DNA of 35,852 nt from DATFAS01 sp035254305 (GTDB taxonomy: Bacteria; Bacillota; Bacilli; Aneurinibacillales; RAOX-1): assembly GCA_035254305.1 (NCBI GenBank), contig DATFAS010000217.1, forward strand, positions 1 through 35,852, read 5' to 3'. Positions 1 through 8,114 of this stretch are shown one piece after another (positions within the stretch are counted from its first letter, which is position 1; every line of letters starts with the position of its first letter). The translations under genes were made by a program, and so were the position numbers. Below the pieces are notes generated by a model. That model did not search any database. It saw only the letters and a list, made by a program, of their open reading frames with translations, and was not told the DNA's origin.

Positions 1-97
1 GCTATCACTCTTTCTATACGAAAATATAAACTCAATTATATCGTCGAATGTAATGAATAACATCTATCAATTATTGGGGGAAATTCCAAAAAAAAAT

Positions 98-111
98 TGA
101 AAGCGCTTAGT
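98..111 (+). promoter_or_regulatory. cre-like CcpA operator upstream of acsA
   Basis: The sequence TGAAAGCGCTTAGT matches the Bacillus catabolite-responsive element (TGWNANCGNTNWCA) except at the last two bases. It lies 75 bases before the acsA start. In B. subtilis acsA is known to be repressed by CcpA, so the position makes biological sense. I could not place the acsA promoter confidently: a TTGATA at 127-132 has no good -10 partner at standard spacing. Confidence 0.6.
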
Positions 112-185
112 TTATGGAAGGATTATTTGATAAAAAAGTCGAATAAGTCAGTATCTTATTAAAGTAGAGAGAGGGAGGATAGAAT

Positions 186-1904
186 ATGAAACAACGTTCA
201 GAGGAAATCTTAGGGGTAGATTTAACTGCAAACCTGAAAGATTATGATCTTGCAGTGCAACAAGCAAATTGGGATGAAATCGGTAAGCAATTTAGCTGGA
301 GTCAAACGAATAAGGTAAATATGGTTTATGAAGCAATTGATCGTCATGTGGATGAAGGCAGAGGAGATCGCATTGCTTTGTACTATACCGATGGGGTAAG
401 AGATGAGAAATATACATATTCTGAGTTAAGGCAGTTATCCTCTCAATTTGCGAATGGGCTCGCATCATTAGAAATTGAGAAAGGTGATCGTGTCTTTATT
501 TTCATGCCTAGATCACCGGAACTCCTTGTATCTTTATTAGGAATTGTCCGTATTGGAGCGATTGCTGGACCATTATTTGAAGCATTCATGGAGGAAGCGG
601 TTAAGGACCGTTTATTAGATAGTGGGGCTAAGGCGCTTGTTACAACAGCTACTCTATTGAAGAGAATTCCCCGTCACTTATTACCGGATTTAAAACACAT
701 TATACTTGTTGGGGAGAAGGGTGATGCAGAAGGGGAAGGTATCACAAGCTATGATGAATTAATGAATGTTTCTCCTGAGTATAGAATGGAATGGGTAGAT
801 CTTGAGGATGGAATGGTTCTCCATTATACCTCGGGTTCAACAGGGAAACCTAAAGGGGTATTTCAAGTCCATGATGCAATGAAGCACCAATATTTATCTG
901 GAAAATATGCTTATGATTTACGTGAGGGTGATGTTTATTGGTGTACGGCTGACCCGGGATGGGTAACAGGGACATCTGCAGGGATGTGGGCTCCTTGGCT
1001 TCATGGTGTAAGCGTTGTCTTAAGAGGTGGGCGTTTTAAACCAGCTGATTGGTATAAAACGATTGAAAAGTTTAAGGTGAATGTATGGTTTAGTGCTCCT
1101 ACTGCATTTCGTATGCTTATGGGAGAGGGGAATGAGATTGTCAAAGCTAATGATCTCAGTTCTTTACGCCATGTGCTATCTGCGGGTGAACCTCTTAACC
1201 CAGAAGTAGTCCGTTGGGGTCTAGAGGTACTTGGTCATCGGATTCATGATAATTGGTGGATGACGGAAACAGGGTCTACAATCTGCTCGAACTATCGCTG
1301 CTTACCACTTCGTCCGGGTTCCATGGGTAAACCGCTTCCCGGTGTTTATTTAGCCATTATTGATGATGAAGGAAATGAAGTGCCACCTAATACAATGGGT
1401 CATTTAGCCATTCGTCCACCATGGCCAGCTATGATGAGAAAAATTTGGGGAAATCCCGATAAATTCGCAGAATACTACAGAGATGGATGGTATTTAAGTG
1501 GGGATTTAGCTTACAAGGATAGTGATGGATACTTCTGGTTTGAAGGCCGTTCTGATGATGTTATCAATACTTCTGGCGAACGTGTAGGTCCTTTTGAAGT
1601 AGAAAGCAAGCTTGTTGAGCACCCAGCGGTAGGAGAAGCAGGTGTCATCGGGGTTCCTGATGCACTTCGTGGAGAGGTTATTAAGGCTTTCATAACGTTA
1701 CGTGCTGGTTTTACGGAGAGTGAGGAATTAAAGACAGAGATCACCCAATTCGTAAAAGAACGTTTAGCCGCGCATGCTGCCCCACGTGTGATTGAATTTA
1801 AGGATAAGCTACCTAAGACAAGATCGGGTAAGATTATGAGACGCGTATTGAAGGCTTGGGATCTAGGGCTACCAACTGGTGATTTATCAACAATGGAAGA
1901 TTAA
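186..1904 (+). CDS. acsA: Acetyl-CoA synthetase (acetate--CoA ligase)
   Basis: This enzyme activates acetate to acetyl-AMP and then to acetyl-CoA, feeding acetate into central metabolism in the cytoplasm. At 572 residues it has the length of B. subtilis AcsA. The AMP-binding signature YTSGSTGKPKG is at residues 214-224, and the C-terminal subdomain carries PKTRSGKIMRR with the catalytic lysine at 549. In B. subtilis AcsA, Lys549 is the lysine acetylated by AcuA to inactivate the enzyme, so the same control is plausible here. A strong ribosome site (GAGGGAGGAT, about 170-180) supports the ATG at 186. A cre-like site lies upstream and a hairpin terminator follows. The acuABC genes, divergent from acsA in B. 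subtilis, would lie to the left of this window if present. Confidence 0.96.
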   Translation: MKQRSEEILGVDLTANLKDYDLAVQQANWDEIGKQFSWSQTNKVNMVYEAIDRHVDEGRGDRIALYYTDGVRDEKYTYSELRQLSSQFANGLASLEIEKGDRVFIFMPRSPELLVSLLGIVRIGAIAGPLFEAFMEEAVKDRLLDSGAKALVTTATLLKRIPRHLLPDLKHIILVGEKGDAEGEGITSYDELMNVSPEYRMEWVDLEDGMVLHYTSGSTGKPKGVFQVHDAMKHQYLSGKYAYDLREGDVYWCTADPGWVTGTSAGMWAPWLHGVSVVLRGGRFKPADWYKTIEKFKVNVWFSAPTAFRMLMGEGNEIVKANDLSSLRHVLSAGEPLNPEVVRWGLEVLGHRIHDNWWMTETGSTICSNYRCLPLRPGSMGKPLPGVYLAIIDDEGNEVPPNTMGHLAIRPPWPAMMRKIWGNPDKFAEYYRDGWYLSGDLAYKDSDGYFWFEGRSDDVINTSGERVGPFEVESKLVEHPAVGEAGVIGVPDALRGEVIKAFITLRAGFTESEELKTEITQFVKERLAAHAAPRVIEFKDKLPKTRSGKIMRRVLKAWDLGLPTGDLSTMED

Positions 1905-1921
1905 AAGGTAAGCATTAGAAG

Positions 1922-1970
1922 GAAGTCTTGTTCCATGGGCCTTAAGGACACCAGGAGCAAGACTTCTTTC
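1922..1970 (+). terminator. Hairpin between convergent acsA and cysK
   Basis: GAAGTCTTGTTCC (1922-1934) pairs with GGAGCAAGACTTC (1954-1966) with one G-U-type mismatch, followed by TTTC. It closes acsA and may also serve cysK from the other side. Confidence 0.65.
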
Positions 1971-2038
1971 GTTAGCAGAAGGAAAGTATGAGTTCTTAAC
2001 TATTTTTCCGCCTCTGCACAGGTGTAACTTGTATAACC

Positions 2039-2956
2039 TTATGAAAAGAGAGCACTAGATAAATAACGTTCACCAGTATCAGGGGCAATACAGACGACTC
2101 TTTTTCCTTTACCTAAGCGTCGTGCAACAAGAAGGGCCCCATAAACAGCAGCGCCTGAAGATGTGCCAAGTAATATTCCTTCCATACGGGCAAGCTTTCG
2201 GGTTGTCTCTTCAGCATCTTCATCACTAATTTGAAAGATTTCATCATAAACATTAACATTCAAGATAGAAGGGATAAACCCAGGGCTTGTACCTACTAGC
2301 TTATGAGGGCCTGGGTTCCCTCCTGATAATACAGGGGAGCCTTTTGGTTCAACAACGAAGACTTGAAGACCAGGAATTCTCTCTTTAAGGGTTTCACCGG
2401 TTCCCGTAATCGTGCCACCAGTCCCAGCAGTTGCTACAAAAGCATCAAGCTGTCCATCTGTTTGTTCAATGATTTCTAGCGCGGTGGTGGTGCGATGAAT
2501 ATCTGGATTTGCAGCGTTCTCGAATTGTTGTGGCATAAAACTATTTGGAATTTCTTTCAGTAATTTCTCTGCATGTTGAATGGCACCAGGCATCTTCTTG
2601 GCCCCCGGGGTCAGTTCCACTCTTGCTCCGTACGCCTTAAGAATGTTGATTCTTTCTGCTGTCATCGTATCTGGCATGACGAGGATAGCTTTATATCCGC
2701 GAGCTGCAGCGTTCATGGCAAGCCCAATTCCAGTATTTCCACTAGTAGGCTCAATGATAGTTGCCCCTGGTTTAAGTAGGCCTGCTTTTTCGGCTTCTAT
2801 AATCATGTTATAGGCAGCGCGGTCTTTCACACTGCCACTAGGATTGAATTTTTCTAATTTAACGAAAACCTCTGCGTCATCAGGCCCAACGATCCGGTTC
2901 AACCTGACCATTGGTGTATTTCCGATCAATTCAGCCATGTTTTGAACGACACGCAT
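2039..2956 (-). CDS. cysK: Cysteine synthase A (O-acetylserine thiol-lyase)
   Basis: This PLP enzyme makes cysteine from O-acetylserine and sulfide. The 305 residues match the family length. The PLP-binding lysine is K44 in the SGSVKDRA motif, the substrate-binding TSGNTG loop is at residues 71-76, and the phosphate-binding glycine stretch GTGGTITGTG lies in the middle of the protein. The start is preceded by AAAGGTGG at suitable distance. An excellent promoter and a palindrome just downstream of it (separate entries) suggest repression by a sulfur-responsive regulator such as CymR. The gene stands alone, convergent with acsA. A related OAS sulfhydrylase paralogue cannot be excluded, but cysK is the best name. 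Confidence 0.94.
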   Translation of the reverse strand: MRVVQNMAELIGNTPMVRLNRIVGPDDAEVFVKLEKFNPSGSVKDRAAYNMIIEAEKAGLLKPGATIIEPTSGNTGIGLAMNAAARGYKAILVMPDTMTAERINILKAYGARVELTPGAKKMPGAIQHAEKLLKEIPNSFMPQQFENAANPDIHRTTTALEIIEQTDGQLDAFVATAGTGGTITGTGETLKERIPGLQVFVVEPKGSPVLSGGNPGPHKLVGTSPGFIPSILNVNVYDEIFQISDEDAEETTRKLARMEGILLGTSSGAAVYGALLVARRLGKGKRVVCIAPDTGERYLSSALFS

Positions 2957-2984
2957 ATTTTAAATCCACCTTTAATTATTTATT

Positions 2985-3010
2985 TAGTTAATATTCCTAT
3001 GAATTAACTA
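2985..3010. promoter_or_regulatory. Palindromic operator candidate in the cysK leader
   Basis: Perfect arms TAGTTAAT (2985-2992) and ATTAACTA (3003-3010) flank a 10-base centre that contains ATTCC. It lies roughly 5 to 30 bases downstream of the predicted cysK start point, a repressing position. The composition resembles sites of the Rrf2-family cysteine regulator CymR. The factor assignment is inference. Confidence 0.45.
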
Positions 3011-3021
3011 GGTTTAATTCT

Positions 3022-3050
3022 ATGATAGTTCTTGGGGAATAACCTGTCAA
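3022..3050 (-). promoter_or_regulatory. Sigma-A promoter of cysK
   Basis: On the minus strand, TTGACA (3045-3050) is separated by 17 bases from TATCAT (3022-3027). The -35 is perfect and the -10 matches at five of six positions. Confidence 0.8.
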
Positions 3051-3197
3051 TATTGAGGAAATTCCACAAAGGAAAGCATCCTTTCTTTAATAAGATGAAC
3101 AAAGTATGACATTTCTGTTTAGGCATAATATCAAACATTGAAAAATAAAATGATCACGTAGGTGTAGTCGTCAGATAAGGAGAAGGGGGAGTAAAGC

Positions 3198-3605
3198 ATG
3201 AAAGATACTGAGAAGATTTGTTGTGACAAGGTGGGGGTTCAATTGCAGGGAGTTCCCAAAAATTTACTTGTTCCTTGTTTACTTCTCCTACTTCGTGACC
3301 TTCGAGTCCATGGCTATCAACTTATCCAGGAATTAGTATCATTTGGTTTTGAATCTATTGATCAAGGATATGTATATCGAACTCTGCGTCAAATGGAAAA
3401 GGAAAATTTGGTTAATTCTCAATGGGATACTACTTCAGGAGGCCCTGCTAAGAGAATCTATTCGATAACTAAGCATGGGGAAGATTATTTAAGTGCATGG
3501 GTTAGCACTTTAGAGCAATATCAACGTACACTCGATCGGTTCTTTCAAATGTATGAAAGGCTGTTATTTCCATCAAACCAGGAGAAGACTGAAGTAGGAG
3601 AATAA
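3198..3605 (+). CDS. PadR-family repressor, PhaQ-like
   Basis: This 135-residue cytoplasmic DNA-binding protein has the PadR winged helix at about residues 20-95. It carries the run GYQLIQELVSFGFESIDQG, then YRTLRQMEKE and GGPAKRIYS, which closely resembles PhaQ, the polyhydroxybutyrate-responsive repressor of Bacillus megaterium. A coiled region with an aromatic patch (RFFQMYERL) follows. A strong ribosome site (AGAAGGGGGAG) precedes the ATG. No phaP, phaR, phaB or phaC is visible nearby, so either the pha genes are elsewhere or the effector differs. It is followed 90 bases later by another regulator gene. Family call is firm; the PhaQ role is inferred from sequence similarity recalled from memory. 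Confidence 0.8.
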   Translation: MKDTEKICCDKVGVQLQGVPKNLLVPCLLLLLRDLRVHGYQLIQELVSFGFESIDQGYVYRTLRQMEKENLVNSQWDTTSGGPAKRIYSITKHGEDYLSAWVSTLEQYQRTLDRFFQMYERLLFPSNQEKTEVGE

Positions 3606-3695
3606 GAAAATAGCCGATCATTAGCAGGAGAATATCACTACATTACCGAAGTTTACAAGAAGGTAAAAAACAATTTGTAAGGTGGTATTATCGGA

Positions 3696-4211
3696 ATGAT
3701 CGAACAGAAATATAAAATGACGGCTGATTTACATATTATGATTAATTTAATTCGAGCCATGTACAAAACACTCGAAGATGACTGGAGCAAACAAGCGAAG
3801 AAATATGACTTAACCTCCCCTCAAGAGCATTTAATGTGGATTCTCCATTTTAGAAATGGGAGTACCATTACGGAAATTTCAAATGTTGGGTTATGGCATA
3901 TTTCTACTGCCATGCACTTAATTGACAAATTAGAGGAAAAGGGAATTGTAAGAAGGGAAAGACTTAAAAGTGATAAACGAGCATCCCGTGTATTTTTGAC
4001 AAAAAAAGGACAAGCTCTTCAGGATAAGCTCTTAAATGATGATTATTCAACGTATAAGCTATATCACATCTTTCAGAATAAAAAAGACCAATACGGAATT
4101 GAATGGGAAAAACTTGTGGAATTTGGCAAGGCAGTGACCGGGGAAATCTATGGACGGGAATATATTGACTTTATTGAATCATCTTCTAAGCAAATAAATC
4201 AACAGGAGTGA
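3696..4211 (+). CDS. Hpr/ScoC-type MarR-family transition-state regulator
   Basis: This 171-residue MarR-type winged-helix protein has the recognition region ITEISNVGLWHISTAMHLI followed by DKLEEKG and the wing SDKRASRVFLT. The GLWHISTA segment parallels the GVMHVSTA stretch of B. subtilis ScoC (Hpr), which represses extracellular protease and sporulation-phase genes. The protein is shorter than ScoC at the C-terminus (171 against about 203 residues). AAGGTGG at about 3679 supports the ATG at 3696. The adjacency to a PadR regulator may be chance, since both have their own ribosome sites and a 90-base gap. A bona fide terminator follows. Confidence 0.8.
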   Translation: MIEQKYKMTADLHIMINLIRAMYKTLEDDWSKQAKKYDLTSPQEHLMWILHFRNGSTITEISNVGLWHISTAMHLIDKLEEKGIVRRERLKSDKRASRVFLTKKGQALQDKLLNDDYSTYKLYHIFQNKKDQYGIEWEKLVEFGKAVTGEIYGREYIDFIESSSKQINQQE

Positions 4212-4217
4212 AATGAC

Positions 4218-4266
4218 AAAGACTCATCCTATGTGCTTTCTAAGAACATTAGATGAGTCTTTTTCT
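4218..4266 (+). terminator. Terminator after the Hpr-type gene
   Basis: AAAGACTCATC (4218-4228) pairs perfectly with GATGAGTCTTT (4252-4262), followed by TTTTC. The loop is long (23 bases). Confidence 0.75.
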
Positions 4267-4307
4267 TACTATAATTTTCCTTGAATTCTATCTACACACA
4301 GGTGCAA

Positions 4308-4985
4308 CTAAACTGCCTTTTTTAATTGTGTGATTCGCTTCTCAAGCTCTGACATAATAAACTGGACAGAAATCTTCGTATTCATCTTTTGTGCCTGGGC
4401 TAATAGATTCACCGCTTGATCCCAGTTCCCTTTTGCAGCTTCAATTTCTGCTTTACAAGGTAAAAGAATAGAAGAATGAGCCTTTCCCATTTGAGTTAAT
4501 TGAGCTAACGCTTCTACCGCCCGTTGAATATCACCTAAACGTGCGAAATTGCAAGATATTAAAGCAAGAATACCTGGTGTTGCCGATGTTTTTTCATATA
4601 GACTAATAGCAATCTGCAGGGATTCTTTATAATGTCCTTTGTAATAAAGGATCCATGAAAGATTTCTATAGAAGATCGTACGGATAAGTTGGCTTTGTAA
4701 ACCTTTTCGTTCACGTGCCAGCTGAATTCCTTCAATGATAAATTTCTCTGCTTGGTCGTATTCTCCTTCAAGGATTTCCTTCGTAGATTTATCTAATAAT
4801 CTAACAACCGATCGATTCTTTTGATAGGATCTTTCGAGGAGTTTCTTGATAATGGAAGGTTTTCTTTTAAACAGGAGGCAGAGATACTGGTAACGAAAAG
4901 CATAATGGAAACGAATAAAGGCAGTTACAAGAACTGCAGCAAAACCTACCATGATAGACAGGGGCGACAGTTGGATGTAGTGCAT
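4308..4985 (-). CDS. Membrane-anchored TPR-like protein, function unknown
   Basis: I do not recognise a named family. The 225-residue protein opens with one hydrophobic segment (about residues 9-24) followed by basic residues (FRYQYLCLLFKRKPS), so it is probably anchored in the membrane with the rest in the cytoplasm. Residues 70-220 are a run of paired helices of TPR type, with recurring patterns such as GEYDQAEKFI, GHYKESLQIA, GDIQRAVEAL and GNWDQAVNLL. These are the classic TPR small-residue positions, so it is likely a protein-interaction scaffold. A short AAGGAAAG ribosome site precedes the start. It stands alone, divergent from the fumarase gene. Confidence 0.7.
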   Translation of the reverse strand: MHYIQLSPLSIMVGFAAVLVTAFIRFHYAFRYQYLCLLFKRKPSIIKKLLERSYQKNRSVVRLLDKSTKEILEGEYDQAEKFIIEGIQLARERKGLQSQLIRTIFYRNLSWILYYKGHYKESLQIAISLYEKTSATPGILALISCNFARLGDIQRAVEALAQLTQMGKAHSSILLPCKAEIEAAKGNWDQAVNLLAQAQKMNTKISVQFIMSELEKRITQLKKAV

Positions 4986-5080
4986 GGGACACTTTCCTTT
5001 TCTCTATATTTAGCACTTAGTATAGCACACTCCGCTTTGAATGGTAAGTTTAGTAGATTTAACCCTTAAGGAAGTTCCTG

Positions 5081-5093
5081 ATCCCTAAGGGAT
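5081..5093. repeat. Perfect 13-base palindrome upstream of the fumarase promoter
   Basis: ATCCCT-A-AGGGAT reads the same on both strands. It lies 28 bases upstream of the -10 of the fumarase promoter, between the divergent TPR and fumarase genes, with a second short palindrome CCTTAAGG at 5064-5071. There is no T-run, so an operator is more likely than a terminator. The binding protein is unknown. Confidence 0.4.
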
Positions 5094-5121
5094 GTGACTG
5101 TTACAATTGCTTAGTTTGATA

Positions 5122-5127
5122 TATAAT
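5122..5127 (+). promoter_or_regulatory. -10 box of the fumarase promoter
   Basis: A perfect TATAAT lies 43 bases before the proposed ATG. The -35 is weak (TGTTAC at 17-base spacing). It argues against translation from the in-frame ATG at 5107, which would not be in the transcript. Confidence 0.55.
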
Positions 5128-5169
5128 AGCTTTGGAGAAAATAAAAAGCGCAAGAAAAGGGGTTTGGAG

Positions 5170-6699
5170 ATGAACCAACTAAAAGAAAGTTTGTACCAAT
5201 TGATTGTTGAAACTTCAACCAATCTTCCTCCTGATGTTAGACGTGCAATCGTTAAAGCAAGGGAGAACGAAGATGCTGGGACACGTGCGGCTCTTTCCCT
5301 TTCAACAATTGCAGGCAATATTGAAACAGCAGAAATTAACCAATCACCTATTTGCCAAGATACAGGTATGCCTACCTTCGAAGTGAAAACTCCAATAGGG
5401 GTAAACCAAATTGAAATTAAGAAAGCGATTAAAGAAGCGGTTGCTCTTGCAACAAAGAATGGAAAACTTCGCCCTAACTCTGTTGATTCCTTAACAGGAG
5501 AGAATACTGGGGATAACCTTGGGGAAGGAACACCTGTTTTTCACTTCGAACAATGGGAAAAAGAACAAATTGAAGTGAAGTTAATCCTAAAGGGAGGCGG
5601 CTGTGAGAATAAGAATATTCAATATAGCTTGCCTGCTGAAATTGAAGGGTTAGGTCGTGCCGGACGTGACCTAGATGGAATTCGTAAATGCATCTTGCAT
5701 AGTGTCTATCAAGCACAAGGACAAGGTTGTTCAGCAGGATTTATTGGTGTAGGGATCGGTGGCGATCGCACGACTGGCTATGCTCTTGCGAAAGAACAGC
5801 TTTTCCGTAAAGTAGATGATGTTAATCCAGATCCATCCTTAGCTAAATTAGAAGAGTATATCTTAGATGCAGCAAACCAATTAGGAATTGGAACGATGGG
5901 ATTTGGTGGACAGGCAACCCTACTAGGAGTTAAAGTAGGAGCAATCAATCGCCTACCAGCTAGTTTCTTTGTTTCTGTAGCTTACAACTGTTGGGCTTTC
6001 CGTCGTCAAGGAGTTAGCATTGATCCTGTAACAGGTGAGATTACTTCTTGGCTTTATAAGGATGGGGAAGTGAAGGTAACGACAGAAGCTGATAAACAGC
6101 AAAATACAGAGGGAAGAAAAGAAGTTGTCCTTCAAGCACCAATTACAGAAGAGCAAATTCGTTCTCTTAATGTTGGGGATGTTGTAATCATCAATGGAAC
6201 AATGCACACGGGTCGTGATGCTTTGCATAAATATCTAATGGATCATGACTGTCCAGTTGATCTTAATGGTGGTGTTGTTTACCACTGTGGTCCTGTTATG
6301 TTGAAGGACGAAGAGGGAGAATGGCATGTTAAAGCTGCTGGCCCAACAACTAGTATTCGCGAGGAACCTTACCAAGCAGATATTATCAAGAAGTTTGGTA
6401 TCCGTGCTGTAATTGGTAAAGGTGGAATGGGACCGAAGACACTTGCAGGCTTGCAAGAATTTGGAGCTGTTTATTTAAATGCGATTGGTGGAGCAGCTCA
6501 ATACTATGCGAATTGCATTGAAAAAGTAGAAGGTGTTGACTTCACAGAATTCGGTATTCCTGAAGCTATGTGGCACCTTCGAGTGAATGGATTTACAGCC
6601 ATTGTAACCATGGATTCTCATGGAAATAGCTTACATGCTGATGTGGACAAGTCATCCTTCGCTAAACTTTCTCAATTTAAAGAACCGGTTTTTAAATAA
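5170..6699 (+). CDS. Class I (iron-sulfur) fumarate hydratase
   Basis: This enzyme interconverts fumarate and malate in the TCA cycle using a [4Fe-4S] cluster. It is a single 509-residue chain with the alpha domain (about 1-290) and beta domain (about 320-505) fused, as in FumA-type enzymes. Conserved cysteines sit in PICQDTG (C62), GCSAGFIGVGIGG (C187) and YNCWAFRR (C274), at spacings close to those of the cluster ligands in E. coli FumA. The beta domain shows NGTMHTGRDALHKY and GPTTSIREE. The open frame extends to an ATG at 5107, but the ribosome site (AAAAGGGG) and the TATAAT at 5122 favour ATG 5170. B. subtilis instead relies on class II CitG, so this is a difference from that model. A shared terminator follows. 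Confidence 0.92.
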   Translation: MNQLKESLYQLIVETSTNLPPDVRRAIVKARENEDAGTRAALSLSTIAGNIETAEINQSPICQDTGMPTFEVKTPIGVNQIEIKKAIKEAVALATKNGKLRPNSVDSLTGENTGDNLGEGTPVFHFEQWEKEQIEVKLILKGGGCENKNIQYSLPAEIEGLGRAGRDLDGIRKCILHSVYQAQGQGCSAGFIGVGIGGDRTTGYALAKEQLFRKVDDVNPDPSLAKLEEYILDAANQLGIGTMGFGGQATLLGVKVGAINRLPASFFVSVAYNCWAFRRQGVSIDPVTGEITSWLYKDGEVKVTTEADKQQNTEGRKEVVLQAPITEEQIRSLNVGDVVIINGTMHTGRDALHKYLMDHDCPVDLNGGVVYHCGPVMLKDEEGEWHVKAAGPTTSIREEPYQADIIKKFGIRAVIGKGGMGPKTLAGLQEFGAVYLNAIGGAAQYYANCIEKVEGVDFTEFGIPEAMWHLRVNGFTAIVTMDSHGNSLHADVDKSSFAKLSQFKEPVFK

Positions 6700-6710
6700 A
6701 TTTTAACCTG

Positions 6711-6747
6711 AGAAACCACTAAGGATACTTTCCTAGTGGTTTCTTTA
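6711..6747. terminator. Terminator shared by fumarase and SASP genes
   Basis: AGAAACCACTA (6711-6721) pairs perfectly with TAGTGGTTTCT (6734-6744), followed by TTA. It lies between convergent genes and overlaps the end of the SASP gene. Confidence 0.75.
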
Positions 6748-7017
6748 CTGTTTCGATAATTTTTCCTGAGCAAGTCGGATCATCTCTTTTACCATGTTTC
6801 CTCCGATCTCACCTCCAATTTTCCCCGCATTCTTAGCTTCTAGATTCCCATTATATCCTTTACGAAGGGGAATTCCTAAGGTCTGGGCTACTTCATATTT
6901 AACATCTTCTGAAGAATTCACATGATACCCCTGATTTCTCATTACCGTTGTTTTAAGTTGATTGAGTGCATCAGCAGACTCTGGGACCAGTAATCGATTT
7001 CGGTTTGTTCTAGTCAA
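6745..7017 (-). CDS. Alpha/beta-type small acid-soluble spore protein
   Basis: This 90-residue protein would coat and protect DNA in the dormant spore core. The germination protease site is recognisable as KYEVAQTLGI (residues 40-49, cleavage expected after E42), and the second DNA-binding signature is NAGKIGGEIGGNMVKEMI (63-80). The N-terminus has the usual RLLVPESADALNQLK helix. It is longer and less compact than the major B. subtilis SspA/SspB proteins, so it is a minor or divergent member. The start codon is TTG, behind AAAGGAGAG at about 7027-7036. A sigma-G-like promoter lies at proper distance (separate entry). Confidence 0.88.
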   Translation of the reverse strand: MTRTNRNRLLVPESADALNQLKTTVMRNQGYHVNSSEDVKYEVAQTLGIPLRKGYNGNLEAKNAGKIGGEIGGNMVKEMIRLAQEKLSKQ

Positions 7018-7044
7018 TAGTTACTCTCTCCTTTCATTTCTAAT

Positions 7045-7073
7045 TATTATGTTCTCAAAAAGCCAGTAGATAC
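7045..7073 (-). promoter_or_regulatory. Sigma-G/F-like promoter of the SASP gene
   Basis: On the minus strand GTATC (7069-7073) is 17 bases from CATAATA (7045-7051). The -10 fits the forespore consensus CATNNTA exactly, and the -35 is close to GHATR. SASP genes are known sigma-G targets. Confidence 0.6.
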
Positions 7074-7105
7074 ATCCAATATCTTTACGCCTCTTGTTTT
7101 AAGTC

Positions 7106-7111
7106 TATAAT
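7106..7111 (+). promoter_or_regulatory. -10 box of the DMT permease gene
   Basis: A perfect TATAAT lies 26 bases before the start codon; the -35 region (CTTTAC, 7083-7088) is poor. Confidence 0.4.
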
Positions 7112-7137
7112 AGGTATGGGGGTGTAACAGGAAAATA

Positions 7138-8031
7138 ATGATGAATGATCTTAAGGCTGTTATCTATATTTTAATTGGTGCCTCTTCTTACGGAATTCTT
7201 TCAACCATTGTAAAGCTTGCTTATGATAACGGTTTTCAACCGAATGAAGTGACGGGCAGCCAAGCGTTTTTTGGGGTATTAATCTTAGTAGGCCTTATCT
7301 TTTTATTTGGCAAAAGGGAATCTCTCTCGATTCGTCATTGGCTGTTACTTTTACTTGTTGGAATTATTTCAGGACTAACAGGGGTCTTCTACTATTCAGC
7401 TCTCCAATTCGTTCCAGCATCCATTGGGATTGTATTATTGTTTCAATTTACCTGGATGGGAGTATTAATGGAATCGATCCTAGATCGAAGAAGGCCTTCG
7501 GTTGAGAAGATTCTATCTATTCTATTTCTTCTTGCGGGAACATTATTTGCGGGTGATATATTGGCAACTGGACTGACTACGATTCCTATCGTAGGTATTG
7601 TTTTGGGTCTTCTTTCTGCGGCTACTTATGCAGGATTTATTCTGGCAAGTGGTCGGTTGGTTCCACATGTGAATCCTTGGATGAGAAGTATGATTCTAGG
7701 GCTAGGATCTTTTATTGTCGTTTGTGTCACATTTCCACCACATTTTCTAATTAATGGTTCATTGTTTCATGGGCTGTGGTTTTGGGGACTATTATTAGCC
7801 TTTTTTGGAATTGTTTTACCTAATCTATTGTTTACTTATGGGGTTCCAAAGGTTGGGGCAGGGATAGCGACTATTCTTGGAGCTGTTGAATTGCCAATGG
7901 CTGTATTATTGTCACGATTCGTGCTGCAAGAACAGGTAAGTGGGGTTCAATGGATAGGGGTTGTCCTTATTTTGGTGGGGATTGTTATGGCAGAAATGCG
8001 ATTAACGAAAAGACAAATGGTAAATGGATAG
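7138..8031 (+). CDS. DMT-superfamily EamA-type transporter
   Basis: This is a 297-residue integral membrane protein with about ten hydrophobic segments arranged as two repeats of the EamA domain (about residues 5-138 and 150-288), the classic drug/metabolite transporter layout. The repeat ends are recognisable at YYSALQFVPASIGIVLLFQFTW and, in the second half, FTYGVPKVGAGIATILGAVELP, where the small residues of the fourth helix recur. The substrate cannot be inferred from sequence. Two ATG codons lie in tandem (7138 and 7141); the ribosome site GGGGGTG is a little far (14 bases), so either could be used. It is divergent from the SASP gene and 83 bases before an aminopeptidase gene, possibly co-transcribed. 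Confidence 0.85.
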   Translation: MMNDLKAVIYILIGASSYGILSTIVKLAYDNGFQPNEVTGSQAFFGVLILVGLIFLFGKRESLSIRHWLLLLLVGIISGLTGVFYYSALQFVPASIGIVLLFQFTWMGVLMESILDRRRPSVEKILSILFLLAGTLFAGDILATGLTTIPIVGIVLGLLSAATYAGFILASGRLVPHVNPWMRSMILGLGSFIVVCVTFPPHFLINGSLFHGLWFWGLLLAFFGIVLPNLLFTYGVPKVGAGIATILGAVELPMAVLLSRFVLQEQVSGVQWIGVVLILVGIVMAEMRLTKRQMVNG

Positions 8032-8114
8032 GTCTGCTTGACAGAGGCATGTAATTCAAGCACAATAAGATAAAATATTTTGGTAATATTTGTATTACTA
8101 AAGGGGATGATGAA

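Noticed and set aside
1511..1744. Antisense frame within acsA
   Set aside because: It is a shadow frame with no ribosome site and low complexity; the same applies to the other antisense frames of similar size within fumarase, the large permease, yqhH and gcvPB.
3061..3197. Hairpin AAAGGA-AAGCA-TCCTTT in front of the PadR gene as a terminator
   Set aside because: There is no gene upstream on the plus strand to terminate and the T-run is broken; left unannotated.
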